From NCBI RefSeq assembly GCF_000621605.1, contig NZ_JHXX01000001.1, forward strand, positions 1,054,001-1,118,000: DNA of 64,000 nt, written 5' to 3'. The DNA comes from Butyrivibrio sp. MC2021 (GTDB lineage Bacteria; Bacillota; Clostridia; Lachnospirales; Lachnospiraceae). Of this stretch, positions 34,302 through 41,322 are shown one piece after another (positions within the stretch are counted from its first letter, which is position 1; the number at the start of each line of letters is the position of its first letter). Below the pieces are notes generated by a model. That model was not told the DNA's origin and searched no databases. It saw only the letters and a list, made by a program, of their open reading frames with translations. The translations under genes were made by a program, and so were the position numbers.

Positions 34302-36767
34302 TCACCTATCAAACCTGCTCCAGAAGCCGGATACAGCATTTTTGACCGTATTGGTCGAAACCGTTTTATACCCCTTCCACTCCCTGGGGAAAAGGGACCT
34401 GTAACTGCCCTGCATAAAGCGGTCATCCAAAAGTGCCACCACGCCCTTGTCCTCTTCTGTCCTGATAACTCTGCCTGCAGCCTGAAGGACCTTGTTCATT
34501 CCCGGGAACTTATAAGCATAGTCGTAGCCGTCATCCCCCTGTTCGTCAAAGTAGCTGCGGATTATCTCCCTCTCATTACCCACCATGGGGATGCCGCAGC
34601 CCACAATGATAACGCCTATGAGGCTGTCGTACTTAAGATCTATTCCCTCGCTGAAGATACCTCCCATAACGCAGAAGCCCAGGACATTCTTATCCTCCAC
34701 CACCTCCAGATCCATGTGGATGATCTGTGAGAGATCCAGCCTGTTTCCCGCAGAAAAGCGCTCCAAAAAAGCCTCCCTGGAGGCTTCGCTCATATAGTCC
34801 TGCTGAACAAGAAGCTCCGTGGTCTCCTCATCAAAGAATTCATTTTCAAATATCTCTCCCACTTCCTCCATGAACTGATGAGAGGGGAAAAAGATCAGAT
34901 AATTGCCGCTCTTAGCCTTTATGACGCTGTCTATATAGGAAGCGATCCTGTAGTACTGCTCCGGACCTCTTCTGGAATACTTGCTGGTCACATCCGTTCC
35001 TATAAAGAGTCCCAGCCTTGAGGGATCAAATATGGACCTGGCATAGATCTCAAAGTCCTCCTCCTTGCCCCCAAGAAGCTTTTTATAATACTGGATAGGT
35101 AAAAGAGTGGCGGAAAAAAGTATGGTACTCCTTCCTCTTTCCATACATTCGGAAAGATTGCCGGAAGGATCCACGCAGCGAAGCCTCAAGAGGAAGCTTC
35201 CGTCCTCCGCAAACTCAGTGTAGATAACATATTTCCCGTCCATTTTGTCGTATATTACAAGGAATCTGTGGATATCAAAATAGAACAGAAGAAGCTCATC
35301 CCTGCAGGGCCCCTCGGAGTGATCCTCCAGATACTCCGAAATGATGCCTGAAAGCCTGTTTAAGGCATTGGCGAACTTCTCTATGGAAGGAACCACACTG
35401 CAGCCGTCGCAGTCTCTTTTCAGCTCCAAAAGAAGCTTATTGCACTTATCCAGGTGCCCCGCGATGCTGGGATGATATTCCTTTATGGTGTTTTTTAGCT
35501 CTAAAAAGCTCTCTTTTCTAAGAACAGCGCTGTACATCTCACGGCCACGCTCTAAGAGGTTATGGGCCTCATCCACCAGGAATATATAGTCCTTGGAGGT
35601 GGTATCCGCAAAGAACCTTCTAAGGTAAACAAAGGGATCAAAGACATAGTTGTAGTCGCAGATAACGGCATCTGCCCAAAGGCTCATGTCCAGGGACATC
35701 TCAAAGGGGCAGACCTGATACTTCTGCGCATATTCGGTTATCTTTTCCCTGTCGAAGCTGTCCTCATGGGTCAGAAGGTCAAAAATAGCGTCGTTGATCC
35801 TGTCATAGTGGCCCTTGGCATAGGGGCAGGCCTCGGGGTTACAGTTTCTCTCCTCTTCCCCAAGAAAGCATATCTTGTCCTTGGCTGTGATGGTGACACC
35901 CTTAAGCTTGAGGCCCTGGTTGCTTCTAAGGATATCGAAGGCCTCCTCCGCCACGGTCCTGGTGATGGTCTTGGCGGTGAGATAAAAGATCTTGCTTGTC
36001 TTACCCTCTCCCATGGCCTTTACGGAAGGAAACACGGTGGAAATGGTCTTGCCGGTGCCGGTAGGGGCCTCAAGAAAGAGCTTTTTACCATGGACAATGG
36101 TCCTGTAGACTCCCGCTGCCAGGTCCTTCTGGCCCTCTCTGTAGGGAAAAGGAAACTGCACCGCCTTGATTGAAGCAGTTCTTATACTCTCCCACTCCCA
36201 CTCAAAATCCGCCCATTTGCGGTATTTGGACAAAAGCTCAAGAAACCAGGACATGATCTCGTCATAAGAGAAATTCCTGTCAAAATAGCGCTTTTCCTCG
36301 GTGTCTATATTGCAATAGGTGATCCTAATGGTTATCTCGGGATAGCGCCTGTCCTTGAGGTACATGGCGCCGTAGCACATGGCCTGGGCCAGGTGCAGAG
36401 GATCCGCCTCCTTCATCCTGTGAAGTTCCCTGTAGGTGCCCTTTATCTCATCTATCACGGGAATATAGCGCTCTCCCGGGATAAAGGACTCCTGGGATGC
36501 CTCCAGCTCCGAAATGGGGCTGTCAAAATTCTTATCCAGGATACCGTCGGCTCTTCCCTCCACCACCAGGTCGTAGTTTCCGGCCTCAAGGTTGTACTTA
36601 AGGGGCACCTCCGCGTGATAATCCGGTCCCATGCTCTTTTGTATCATCTTGTGTATCCTGGTGCCCTCCAGCATGGCATCCGGGGATGTCTGATGTATTC
36701 TGTTGTCTATATTGCCGCTCCTTAGTATGAATTCCACCAGGCCGCGGACTGAAATCTTAATCTCCAT
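34302..36767 (-). CDS. RecB-like nuclease fused to an XPD/DinG-type DNA helicase
   Basis: This 821-residue ATP-dependent helicase carries an N-terminal PD-(D/E)XK nuclease domain (about 1-190). The nuclease marks are His39, GRADG with Asp74, IDEIK (Asp106, Glu107, Lys109) and QAMCY (Gln128). The helicase part has Walker A EAPTGTGKT, a four-Cys patch (ICFLGEEERNCNPEACPYAKG and QVCPFE) that likely holds an iron-sulfur cluster, VDEAHN (Walker B) and QAAGRVIRTEED (motif VI). It likely unwinds 5'-to-3' and nicks or trims DNA in repair. The start has GGGAG nine bases upstream, inside a terminator hairpin. A hydrophobic or signal region is absent. Confidence 0.87.
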   Translation of the reverse strand: MEIKISVRGLVEFILRSGNIDNRIHQTSPDAMLEGTRIHKMIQKSMGPDYHAEVPLKYNLEAGNYDLVVEGRADGILDKNFDSPISELEASQESFIPGERYIPVIDEIKGTYRELHRMKEADPLHLAQAMCYGAMYLKDRRYPEITIRITYCNIDTEEKRYFDRNFSYDEIMSWFLELLSKYRKWADFEWEWESIRTASIKAVQFPFPYREGQKDLAAGVYRTIVHGKKLFLEAPTGTGKTISTVFPSVKAMGEGKTSKIFYLTAKTITRTVAEEAFDILRSNQGLKLKGVTITAKDKICFLGEEERNCNPEACPYAKGHYDRINDAIFDLLTHEDSFDREKITEYAQKYQVCPFEMSLDMSLWADAVICDYNYVFDPFVYLRRFFADTTSKDYIFLVDEAHNLLERGREMYSAVLRKESFLELKNTIKEYHPSIAGHLDKCNKLLLELKRDCDGCSVVPSIEKFANALNRLSGIISEYLEDHSEGPCRDELLLFYFDIHRFLVIYDKMDGKYVIYTEFAEDGSFLLRLRCVDPSGNLSECMERGRSTILFSATLLPIQYYKKLLGGKEEDFEIYARSIFDPSRLGLFIGTDVTSKYSRRGPEQYYRIASYIDSVIKAKSGNYLIFFPSHQFMEEVGEIFENEFFDEETTELLVQQDYMSEASREAFLERFSAGNRLDLSQIIHMDLEVVEDKNVLGFCVMGGIFSEGIDLKYDSLIGVIIVGCGIPMVGNEREIIRSYFDEQGDDGYDYAYKFPGMNKVLQAAGRVIRTEEDKGVVALLDDRFMQGSYRSLFPREWKGYKTVSTNTVKNAVSGFWSRFDR

Positions 36768-36770
36768 ATG

Positions 36771-36807
36771 AAAAAACTCCCTATGGCACATTATATGCCA
36801 TAGGGAG
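36771..36807 (-). terminator. terminator of the HPr-like gene that covers the helicase ribosome site
   Basis: CTCCCTATGGCA (36777-36788) and TGCCATAGGGAG (36796-36807) form a perfect 12-base stem. On the minus strand, TTTTTT (36771-36776) follows, then the helicase ATG at 36767. The GGGAG ribosome site of the helicase lies in the second arm of the stem on the mRNA. The element can both end the upstream transcript and hide the start of the helicase. Confidence 0.85.
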
Positions 36808-36844
36808 CCTCTATACCACTTCTAATATTCAATTGTTCCTGCTG

Positions 36845-37081
36845 TTATGCTACTGCCAGAGTGCTGAGCATCTGCTCGAAGCTCTGATCATAACCACTGT
36901 ACTCAACTGTAAGCTTCTGAGTAAGGTCAAGACCGAATACTCCTAAAATTGACTTAGCATCAACCACATATCTGTTATAGTATATATCAACGTCGAAGTT
37001 GCACTTGGTTGCTGCACTTACGAATTCCTCAACCTGAGCAGGATTGAGCATAATATTTTTCTTAATTACGTGTCCTACCAT
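36845..37081 (-). CDS. HPr-like protein lacking the catalytic histidine
   Basis: This 78-residue protein aligns with HPr/Crh of the PTS. Compared with B. subtilis HPr, the segment NIMLNPAQVEEFV aligns to GIHARPATVLV, so the phosphate-accepting His15 is a methionine and Arg17 an asparagine. The regulatory serine is kept: AKSILGVFGLD places Ser44 at the HPr Ser46 site. This is the pattern of Crh-like proteins, which cannot carry PTS phosphate but may act as HPr-kinase targets. The gene has a good promoter (37159-37187) and ends in the terminator at 36771-36807. It is not next to PTS genes. Confidence 0.82.
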   Translation of the reverse strand: MVGHVIKKNIMLNPAQVEEFVSAATKCNFDVDIYYNRYVVDAKSILGVFGLDLTQKLTVEYSGYDQSFEQMLSTLAVA

Positions 37082-37158
37082 CTTTTTCTACTTCCTTTCA
37101 AATACTGACCAAACGCCAACTTAATCGTTATAGTTATTTAGGTCGGCGATTTTAAAAA

Positions 37159-37187
37159 ACTATACATTTTTGTCCCGGATTTGTAAA
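37159..37187 (-). promoter_or_regulatory. promoter of the HPr-like gene
   Basis: On the minus strand TTTACA (-35, 37182-37187) and TATAGT (-10, 37159-37164) are separated by 17 bases, close to the ideal. It lies about 80 bases before the ATG of the HPr-like gene. Confidence 0.7.
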
Positions 37188-37215
37188 TAGGATTTTGTGA
37201 ACAAATCGTGAAATG

Positions 37216-37245
37216 TTTACGAATTTTTTATAGAAAGTTTATACT
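37216..37245 (+). promoter_or_regulatory. possible distal promoter of asnA
   Basis: TTTACG (37216-37221) and TATACT (37240-37245) are separated by 18 bases. It would add a leader of about 130 bases to asnA. Weaker evidence than the proximal promoter. Confidence 0.4.
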
Positions 37246-37316
37246 TTATTATGCTAATGCATAGAACTAAATATCGATTTTTACGCTAAAATATCTAATA
37301 GTTTTCAGTAAAACCC

Positions 37317-37345
37317 TTGCAATAATAAAACTCACGTTTTAAGAT
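37317..37345 (+). promoter_or_regulatory. proximal promoter of asnA
   Basis: TTGCAA (37317-37322) and TAAGAT (37340-37345) are 17 bases apart, ahead of TTGGAG and the asnA start. The 302-base gap between the HPr-like gene and asnA holds this and two further promoter-like sites and nothing else that I can identify. Confidence 0.6.
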
Positions 37346-37383
37346 GTAATGAGTAAAAAAATCGGTAAATTGGAGTTATACAG

Positions 37384-38394
37384 ATGGAAAACCTTAAAAT
37401 CCCCAAGAAATATGAATCCTCCCTGGATCTTCATGACACCCAGGTAGGCATCAAAACAGTCAAGGACTTCTTTCAGGGCATGCTGGCTACAAGACTCAAC
37501 CTTCAGAGAGTAACAGCCCCCCTCTTCGTAACACCGGAGTCAGGTCTCAACGACAACCTTAACGGTGTTGAGCGTCCCGTTTCTTTTGATATTAAGAACG
37601 AGAACGAGCGTCCTGCAGAGATTGTTCACTCTCTTGCCAAGTGGAAGAGATATGCACTTAAGAAATACGGCTTTAACGTTGGCGAGGGTCTCTATACAGA
37701 TATGAATGCTGTTCGCAGAGACGAGATTCCCGACAATATCCACTCTATTTTTGTTGACCAGTGGGACTGGGAGAAGGTCATCAACAAGGAAGACCGCAAC
37801 ATTGATTTCCTCAAGGATACCGTAAGAGACGTATACAAGGTTCTTCGCAAGACTGAGAAATTCATGTCTATCCAGTACGATTACATCGAAGAGATCCTTC
37901 CCGACGATATTTTCTTCATCACCACCCAGGAGCTGGAGGATATGTTCCCGGACAACACTCCCAAAGAGCGTGAATACTATATTTCCAAGGCAAAGGGTGC
38001 TGTATGTATAATGCAGATCGGCGATGAGCTTGCTTCAGGCGACAAGCACGACGGCCGCGCCCCTGACTATGATGACTGGCAGCTCAACGCTGACATCATC
38101 GTTTACTATCCTGTTCTGGACATTGCCCTGGAGCTCTCCAGCATGGGTATCCGTGTTGATGAGAAATCCCTTAAGAGCCAGCTTGAGAAGGCAGGCTGCA
38201 CCGAGCGCGCAGAGCTTCCTTTCCAGAAGGCTATTCTTAATAAGGAGCTTCCTTACACCATCGGAGGCGGCATCGGACAGTCCAGAATCTGTATGTTCTT
38301 CCTTAGAAAGGCACATATCGGTGAGGTTCAGTGCTCTATCTGGCCCGAGGATATGGTGGCAGAATGTGACAAGAACGGAATTCATCTTCTCTGA
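37384..38394 (+). CDS. asnA: aspartate--ammonia ligase (asparagine synthetase A)
   Basis: This 336-residue enzyme makes asparagine from aspartate, ammonia and ATP. It has the class II synthetase-like fold of AsnA. Typical sequences are VTAPLFVTPESGLNDNLNG near residue 45, VDQWDWEKVI near residue 118, and GGGIGQSRICMFFL (adenylate-binding motif 3) near residue 295. The length matches E. coli AsnA. It is a single gene with its own promoter and a strong terminator after it. No asparagine-specific regulator is visible nearby. Confidence 0.97.
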   Translation: MENLKIPKKYESSLDLHDTQVGIKTVKDFFQGMLATRLNLQRVTAPLFVTPESGLNDNLNGVERPVSFDIKNENERPAEIVHSLAKWKRYALKKYGFNVGEGLYTDMNAVRRDEIPDNIHSIFVDQWDWEKVINKEDRNIDFLKDTVRDVYKVLRKTEKFMSIQYDYIEEILPDDIFFITTQELEDMFPDNTPKEREYYISKAKGAVCIMQIGDELASGDKHDGRAPDYDDWQLNADIIVYYPVLDIALELSSMGIRVDEKSLKSQLEKAGCTERAELPFQKAILNKELPYTIGGGIGQSRICMFFLRKAHIGEVQCSIWPEDMVAECDKNGIHLL

Positions 38395-38421
38395 TATTTA
38401 CCGGATGAAACAATATATATT

Positions 38422-38455
38422 GGGAAGCCTGGAATACTACGGCTTCCCTTTTTTT
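38422..38455 (+). terminator. terminator of asnA
   Basis: GGGAAGCC (38422-38429) pairs with GGCTTCCC (38441-38448), followed by seven T. Confidence 0.92.
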
Positions 38456-38480
38456 ATGTGATTATCATTACGGAGGCTTA

Positions 38481-39815
38481 ATGAAAAAAGAATTACACGA
38501 AGTAGTACAGGAAACAAGAAAAGCCAGAGCCATTCTGGTGGGACTTAATGTAAACAGAAGCGACCTGGAATTCGAAAGATCCATGAACGAGCTGAAGGAA
38601 CTGACCAAAGCTCTTGATCTGGAGGTGGCTTCCACTGTGACCCAGTCCCTGTCCTCTCCCGATAACAGCACCTATATCGGCAGCGGCAAGGTGGAGGAGA
38701 TCAGGAACTCTCTTGATATCTTCGATGCGGATATCATCATCTTCAACGACTCCCTGTCCCCCATGCAGCTAAGAAACCTTGAAAAGACCCTGGACACCGA
38801 GGTCATGGACAGAACAGGCCTGATCCTGCAGATATTTGCAGCCAGAGCCAAGACCAGAGAGGCAAGGCTCCAGGTTGAGTACGCTCAGCTTCAGTATATG
38901 CTTCCAAGGCTTGCCCATATGAGAACCTCTCTTTCAAGGCAGGGCGGCGGCAGCGGCAGACTCTCCAACAAGGGATCCGGTGAGAAACAGCTTGAGCTGG
39001 ACAGAAGACGCATTGAGCACCGCATGGCTGAGCTTAGAAGAGAGCTTGAAAATGTTGAAAAAGAGCGTGATACCCAAAGAAGCAGAAGGCTTAACTCCGG
39101 CATTCCCAGAGTGTCTCTTGTGGGCTACACCAACGCAGGAAAGTCAACAATCCTCAACAACATGCTCCTGGCCTACGGAAGCGAAGGACAGGATACAGAG
39201 GAAAAACTTGTTCTTGAAAAGGACATGCTTTTTGCAACCCTTGACACCTCTGTCCGCAGGATAAATGCTCCCGGCCACAGCCCCTTTTTGCTGGCTGATA
39301 CGGTAGGTTTTATCAGCGAACTGCCCCACTCCCTTGTAAAGGCCTTCAGGTCCACCCTGGAGGAGGCAAAATACGCCGATATCCTGCTTCAGGTCATCGA
39401 TTTCTCAGACCCTGAATACCGCTATCATATGGATGTCACCAAGGAGACCCTGGCGGAAATAGGCGCCGGAGATATTCCGGTCATCTATGTATTCAACAAA
39501 TCCGATATCGTCCAGAAGGAACAGGAGGAGGGCTCCCAGCTGGTAATGGAGGTTCCAAGATCCATGGACGACAGGACCTATATCTGCGCCAAGGATACCG
39601 ACAGCCTTGAGGAACTTATATCCGTTATTGAGAGAAAGCTCTCCGAGGGACTTACAGATCATGAACTTCTGCTGCCCTACTCAGAAGGCGGGATCCTGAA
39701 TATCCTCACTCAGGCCGGCAAGGTATCCTCCAGTGAGTACCTTCCCGAGGGCATAAAAATAATCGCCAGGCTCACACCCGGCGATTACAGTAAATATTCC
39801 AAATATGCTGTTTAA
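38481..39815 (+). CDS. hflX: ribosome-associated GTPase HflX
   Basis: This 444-residue protein is HflX. An N-terminal domain holds the hydrolysis-related fold, and the glycine-rich loop RQGGGSGRLSNKGSGEKQLE comes before a coiled helix. The G domain follows: G1 GYTNAGKST near residue 214, G3 DTVGFISELPHSLV, and G4 FNKSD. HflX splits stalled ribosomes, as shown in other bacteria. The ribosome site ACGGAGGC is good. It meets the thiT gene end to end with only seven bases between, and no terminator is visible in that gap. Confidence 0.96.
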   Translation: MKKELHEVVQETRKARAILVGLNVNRSDLEFERSMNELKELTKALDLEVASTVTQSLSSPDNSTYIGSGKVEEIRNSLDIFDADIIIFNDSLSPMQLRNLEKTLDTEVMDRTGLILQIFAARAKTREARLQVEYAQLQYMLPRLAHMRTSLSRQGGGSGRLSNKGSGEKQLELDRRRIEHRMAELRRELENVEKERDTQRSRRLNSGIPRVSLVGYTNAGKSTILNNMLLAYGSEGQDTEEKLVLEKDMLFATLDTSVRRINAPGHSPFLLADTVGFISELPHSLVKAFRSTLEEAKYADILLQVIDFSDPEYRYHMDVTKETLAEIGAGDIPVIYVFNKSDIVQKEQEEGSQLVMEVPRSMDDRTYICAKDTDSLEELISVIERKLSEGLTDHELLLPYSEGGILNILTQAGKVSSSEYLPEGIKIIARLTPGDYSKYSKYAV

Positions 39816-39822
39816 TAGATAA

Positions 39823-40524
39823 TCATCCCAACTGAACAGTTTTGCGTATGCTCTTTTCGTTGGCTTCTACCTTAACCCTGTTAAGTGCATTGTGTACTGC
39901 AGGGATCAGGAGAACAACCACGGTAAGGATTGCCTCTGCGCCGATATAAGCGCCGTTGTACAGGGTTGAATAAACCAGAGGATTCATTCCTTCGGGAGCA
40001 TAGGCTGCAAAGAATATCACACCTGAAAGCACGGAGAATACAAATCTGCCGAATATTCCCACAAGGTATCCTGTGATCATTCCGTTCTTCTTCTCGAAGA
40101 AGAAGCCTGCCAGGCCCAGAGCGGTGAAGGCAAGGACGTAATCACATAAAAGCTGTGGAATACTGACAATATAAGGGTCAACGATCATCTGAAGAAGTCC
40201 ATAGGCAAAGGCTGCAGCAATGCTGACTCTCGGTCCGTAGAGATAACCGATGAAGGTTACAAAGAACATACTAAAGAGGGTAACGGAGCCTCCCATGGGG
40301 AGTCTGAACAATTTTACATTGGACATTACAAAGGCAAGGGCCAGGCACAGAGCAGAAACAGCGATCTGCTTGATGCTCATCCTGGTCTTTCCGTCCTTAT
40401 TTACGAAGTAGCTGACTACCACAGCAGCAGCCACCATAAGTGCGATCAGAACTGCATATCCCCCTCTGGTAAGGTTGTAAGTAACCTCTCCGTCCTCAAT
40501 TATTTTTTCCAGAAACAAATACAT
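39823..40524 (-). CDS. thiT: thiamine ECF transporter S component ThiT
   Basis: This 233-residue protein has six membrane segments and is the substrate-binding unit of the thiamine ECF transporter. The match is good to ThiT features such as LPMGGSVTLFSMFFVTFIGYLYG (about 76-98) and VDPYIVSIPQLLCDYVLAFTALGL. It has an extra N-terminal membrane helix (residues 15-40) compared with the usual ~185-residue form. The energising EcfA/EcfT units are not in this window. A TPP riboswitch precedes it, which is independent proof of the thiamine role. Confidence 0.95.
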   Translation of the reverse strand: MYLFLEKIIEDGEVTYNLTRGGYAVLIALMVAAAVVVSYFVNKDGKTRMSIKQIAVSALCLALAFVMSNVKLFRLPMGGSVTLFSMFFVTFIGYLYGPRVSIAAAFAYGLLQMIVDPYIVSIPQLLCDYVLAFTALGLAGFFFEKKNGMITGYLVGIFGRFVFSVLSGVIFFAAYAPEGMNPLVYSTLYNGAYIGAEAILTVVVLLIPAVHNALNRVKVEANEKSIRKTVQLG

Positions 40525-40530
40525 AAAAAA

Positions 40531-40563
40531 ACCTCCCTTGATATTATCCGCTTCAGGGGAGGT
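40531..40563 (-). promoter_or_regulatory. hairpin hiding the thiT ribosome site
   Basis: On the minus strand, ACCTCCCCTGA (40553-40563) and TCAAGGGAGGT (40531-40541) form an 11-base stem with one mismatch. The second arm contains the ribosome site GGGAGG, and T7 then leads to the ATG. It resembles a second terminator or a translational switch. It is a separate structure from the terminator at 40571-40609. Confidence 0.6.
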
Positions 40564-40570
40564 CTATCTC

Positions 40571-40609
40571 AAAAAAACAATCATAAGGCGAAACTGCGCC
40601 TGCTATGAT
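40571..40609 (-). terminator. expression-platform terminator of the TPP riboswitch
   Basis: On the minus strand ATCATAGCAGGCG and CGCCTTATGAT form a stem with a two-base bulge, followed by TGTTTTTTT. It lies directly after the TPP aptamer, as expected for transcription control. Confidence 0.85.
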
Positions 40610-40631
40610 ATAATCTCTCTATGATAAAACC

Positions 40632-40718
40632 GTTTGCTTCCCTACGCCGGCATTGTCCGGGTCAGGTGATAAGGGTTAGACGTGAATCTCACGTACACTC
40701 TCAGCATTGCTCCCCTAG
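40632..40718 (-). promoter_or_regulatory. TPP riboswitch (THI element)
   Basis: The conserved TPP-aptamer pieces are present in order on the minus strand: AGGGGAGC, ATGCTGAGAG, ACCCTT, ACCTGACCCGG, AATGCCGGCG, TAGGGAAGC. The first and last pair to close the P1 stem. It lies about 110 bases upstream of thiT and should shut it off when thiamine diphosphate is high. Confidence 0.97.
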
Positions 40719-40807
40719 CGGTTATTAAATTCATATTTATTAAACACTTGATGACAGCTGATGTCAATACAATATGCAAAAAAACTGTAGTATCTGCGAG
40801 GAAAACT

Positions 40808-41314
40808 GTGAAAGCTTATATTGAAGCCCTGAGAAAAATCTATTACAGAAACATGTCCGTAAGGATAAGCGCCGGCTCCTATGTGAAATATGCCGCCGTT
40901 TCCGCCCTCTGGGCCTTTATTCTGACCTATGCCTTCAACAGGGCCCACTTTGTGGATATGCCCACCTATAAGGCCATCGCCGCGGATCAGTTCTATGTAT
41001 TTGATTCGCCCTTTATGCTGTTTCTTTTGTACTGCGTATTCACTCCCATTGTGGAGGAGATAGTCTTTCGGTTCATCATCTATAATTCGCTTCTTATGTG
41101 GCTAAAAGATGCACTTATGGCCATAATCATATCCTCCGCCCTTTTCGGAGTTTATCACATGAATCCTGTCCAGGGTTTCTATGCTTTTTTCATGGGACTT
41201 CTGATCTGCTTTTTATATTATAAAAGTGACAATATTTTTGTCCCAATAATAGCGCATGCCAGCGCTAATCTGGTAGCACTGGCATACACTATTTTTTCTT
41301 ATAACATCTTTTAG
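40808..41314 (+). CDS. CPBP-family intramembrane metalloprotease
   Basis: This protein has four or five membrane segments and the CPBP (Abi/CAAX-like) motifs: EEIVFR (motif 1, Glu-Glu-x3-Arg), FGVYHMNPVQGFYAFFMG (motif 2, with the metal-binding His), and HASAN (motif 3). Such proteases act inside the membrane; some protect against bacteriocins. The start was placed at a GTG that has GCGAGG six bases before it, giving 168 residues; frames further upstream run antisense to the TPP riboswitch. It converges with addA, eight bases away. Substrate is unknown. Confidence 0.8.
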   Translation: MKAYIEALRKIYYRNMSVRISAGSYVKYAAVSALWAFILTYAFNRAHFVDMPTYKAIAADQFYVFDSPFMLFLLYCVFTPIVEEIVFRFIIYNSLLMWLKDALMAIIISSALFGVYHMNPVQGFYAFFMGLLICFLYYKSDNIFVPIIAHASANLVALAYTIFSYNIF

Positions 41315-41322
41315 CAATTATG

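Noticed and set aside
40682-40807. N-terminal extension of the CPBP protease up to an earlier ATG
   Set aside because: The extra bases run antisense to the TPP riboswitch, and the GTG at 40808 has a clear GCGAGG ribosome site.
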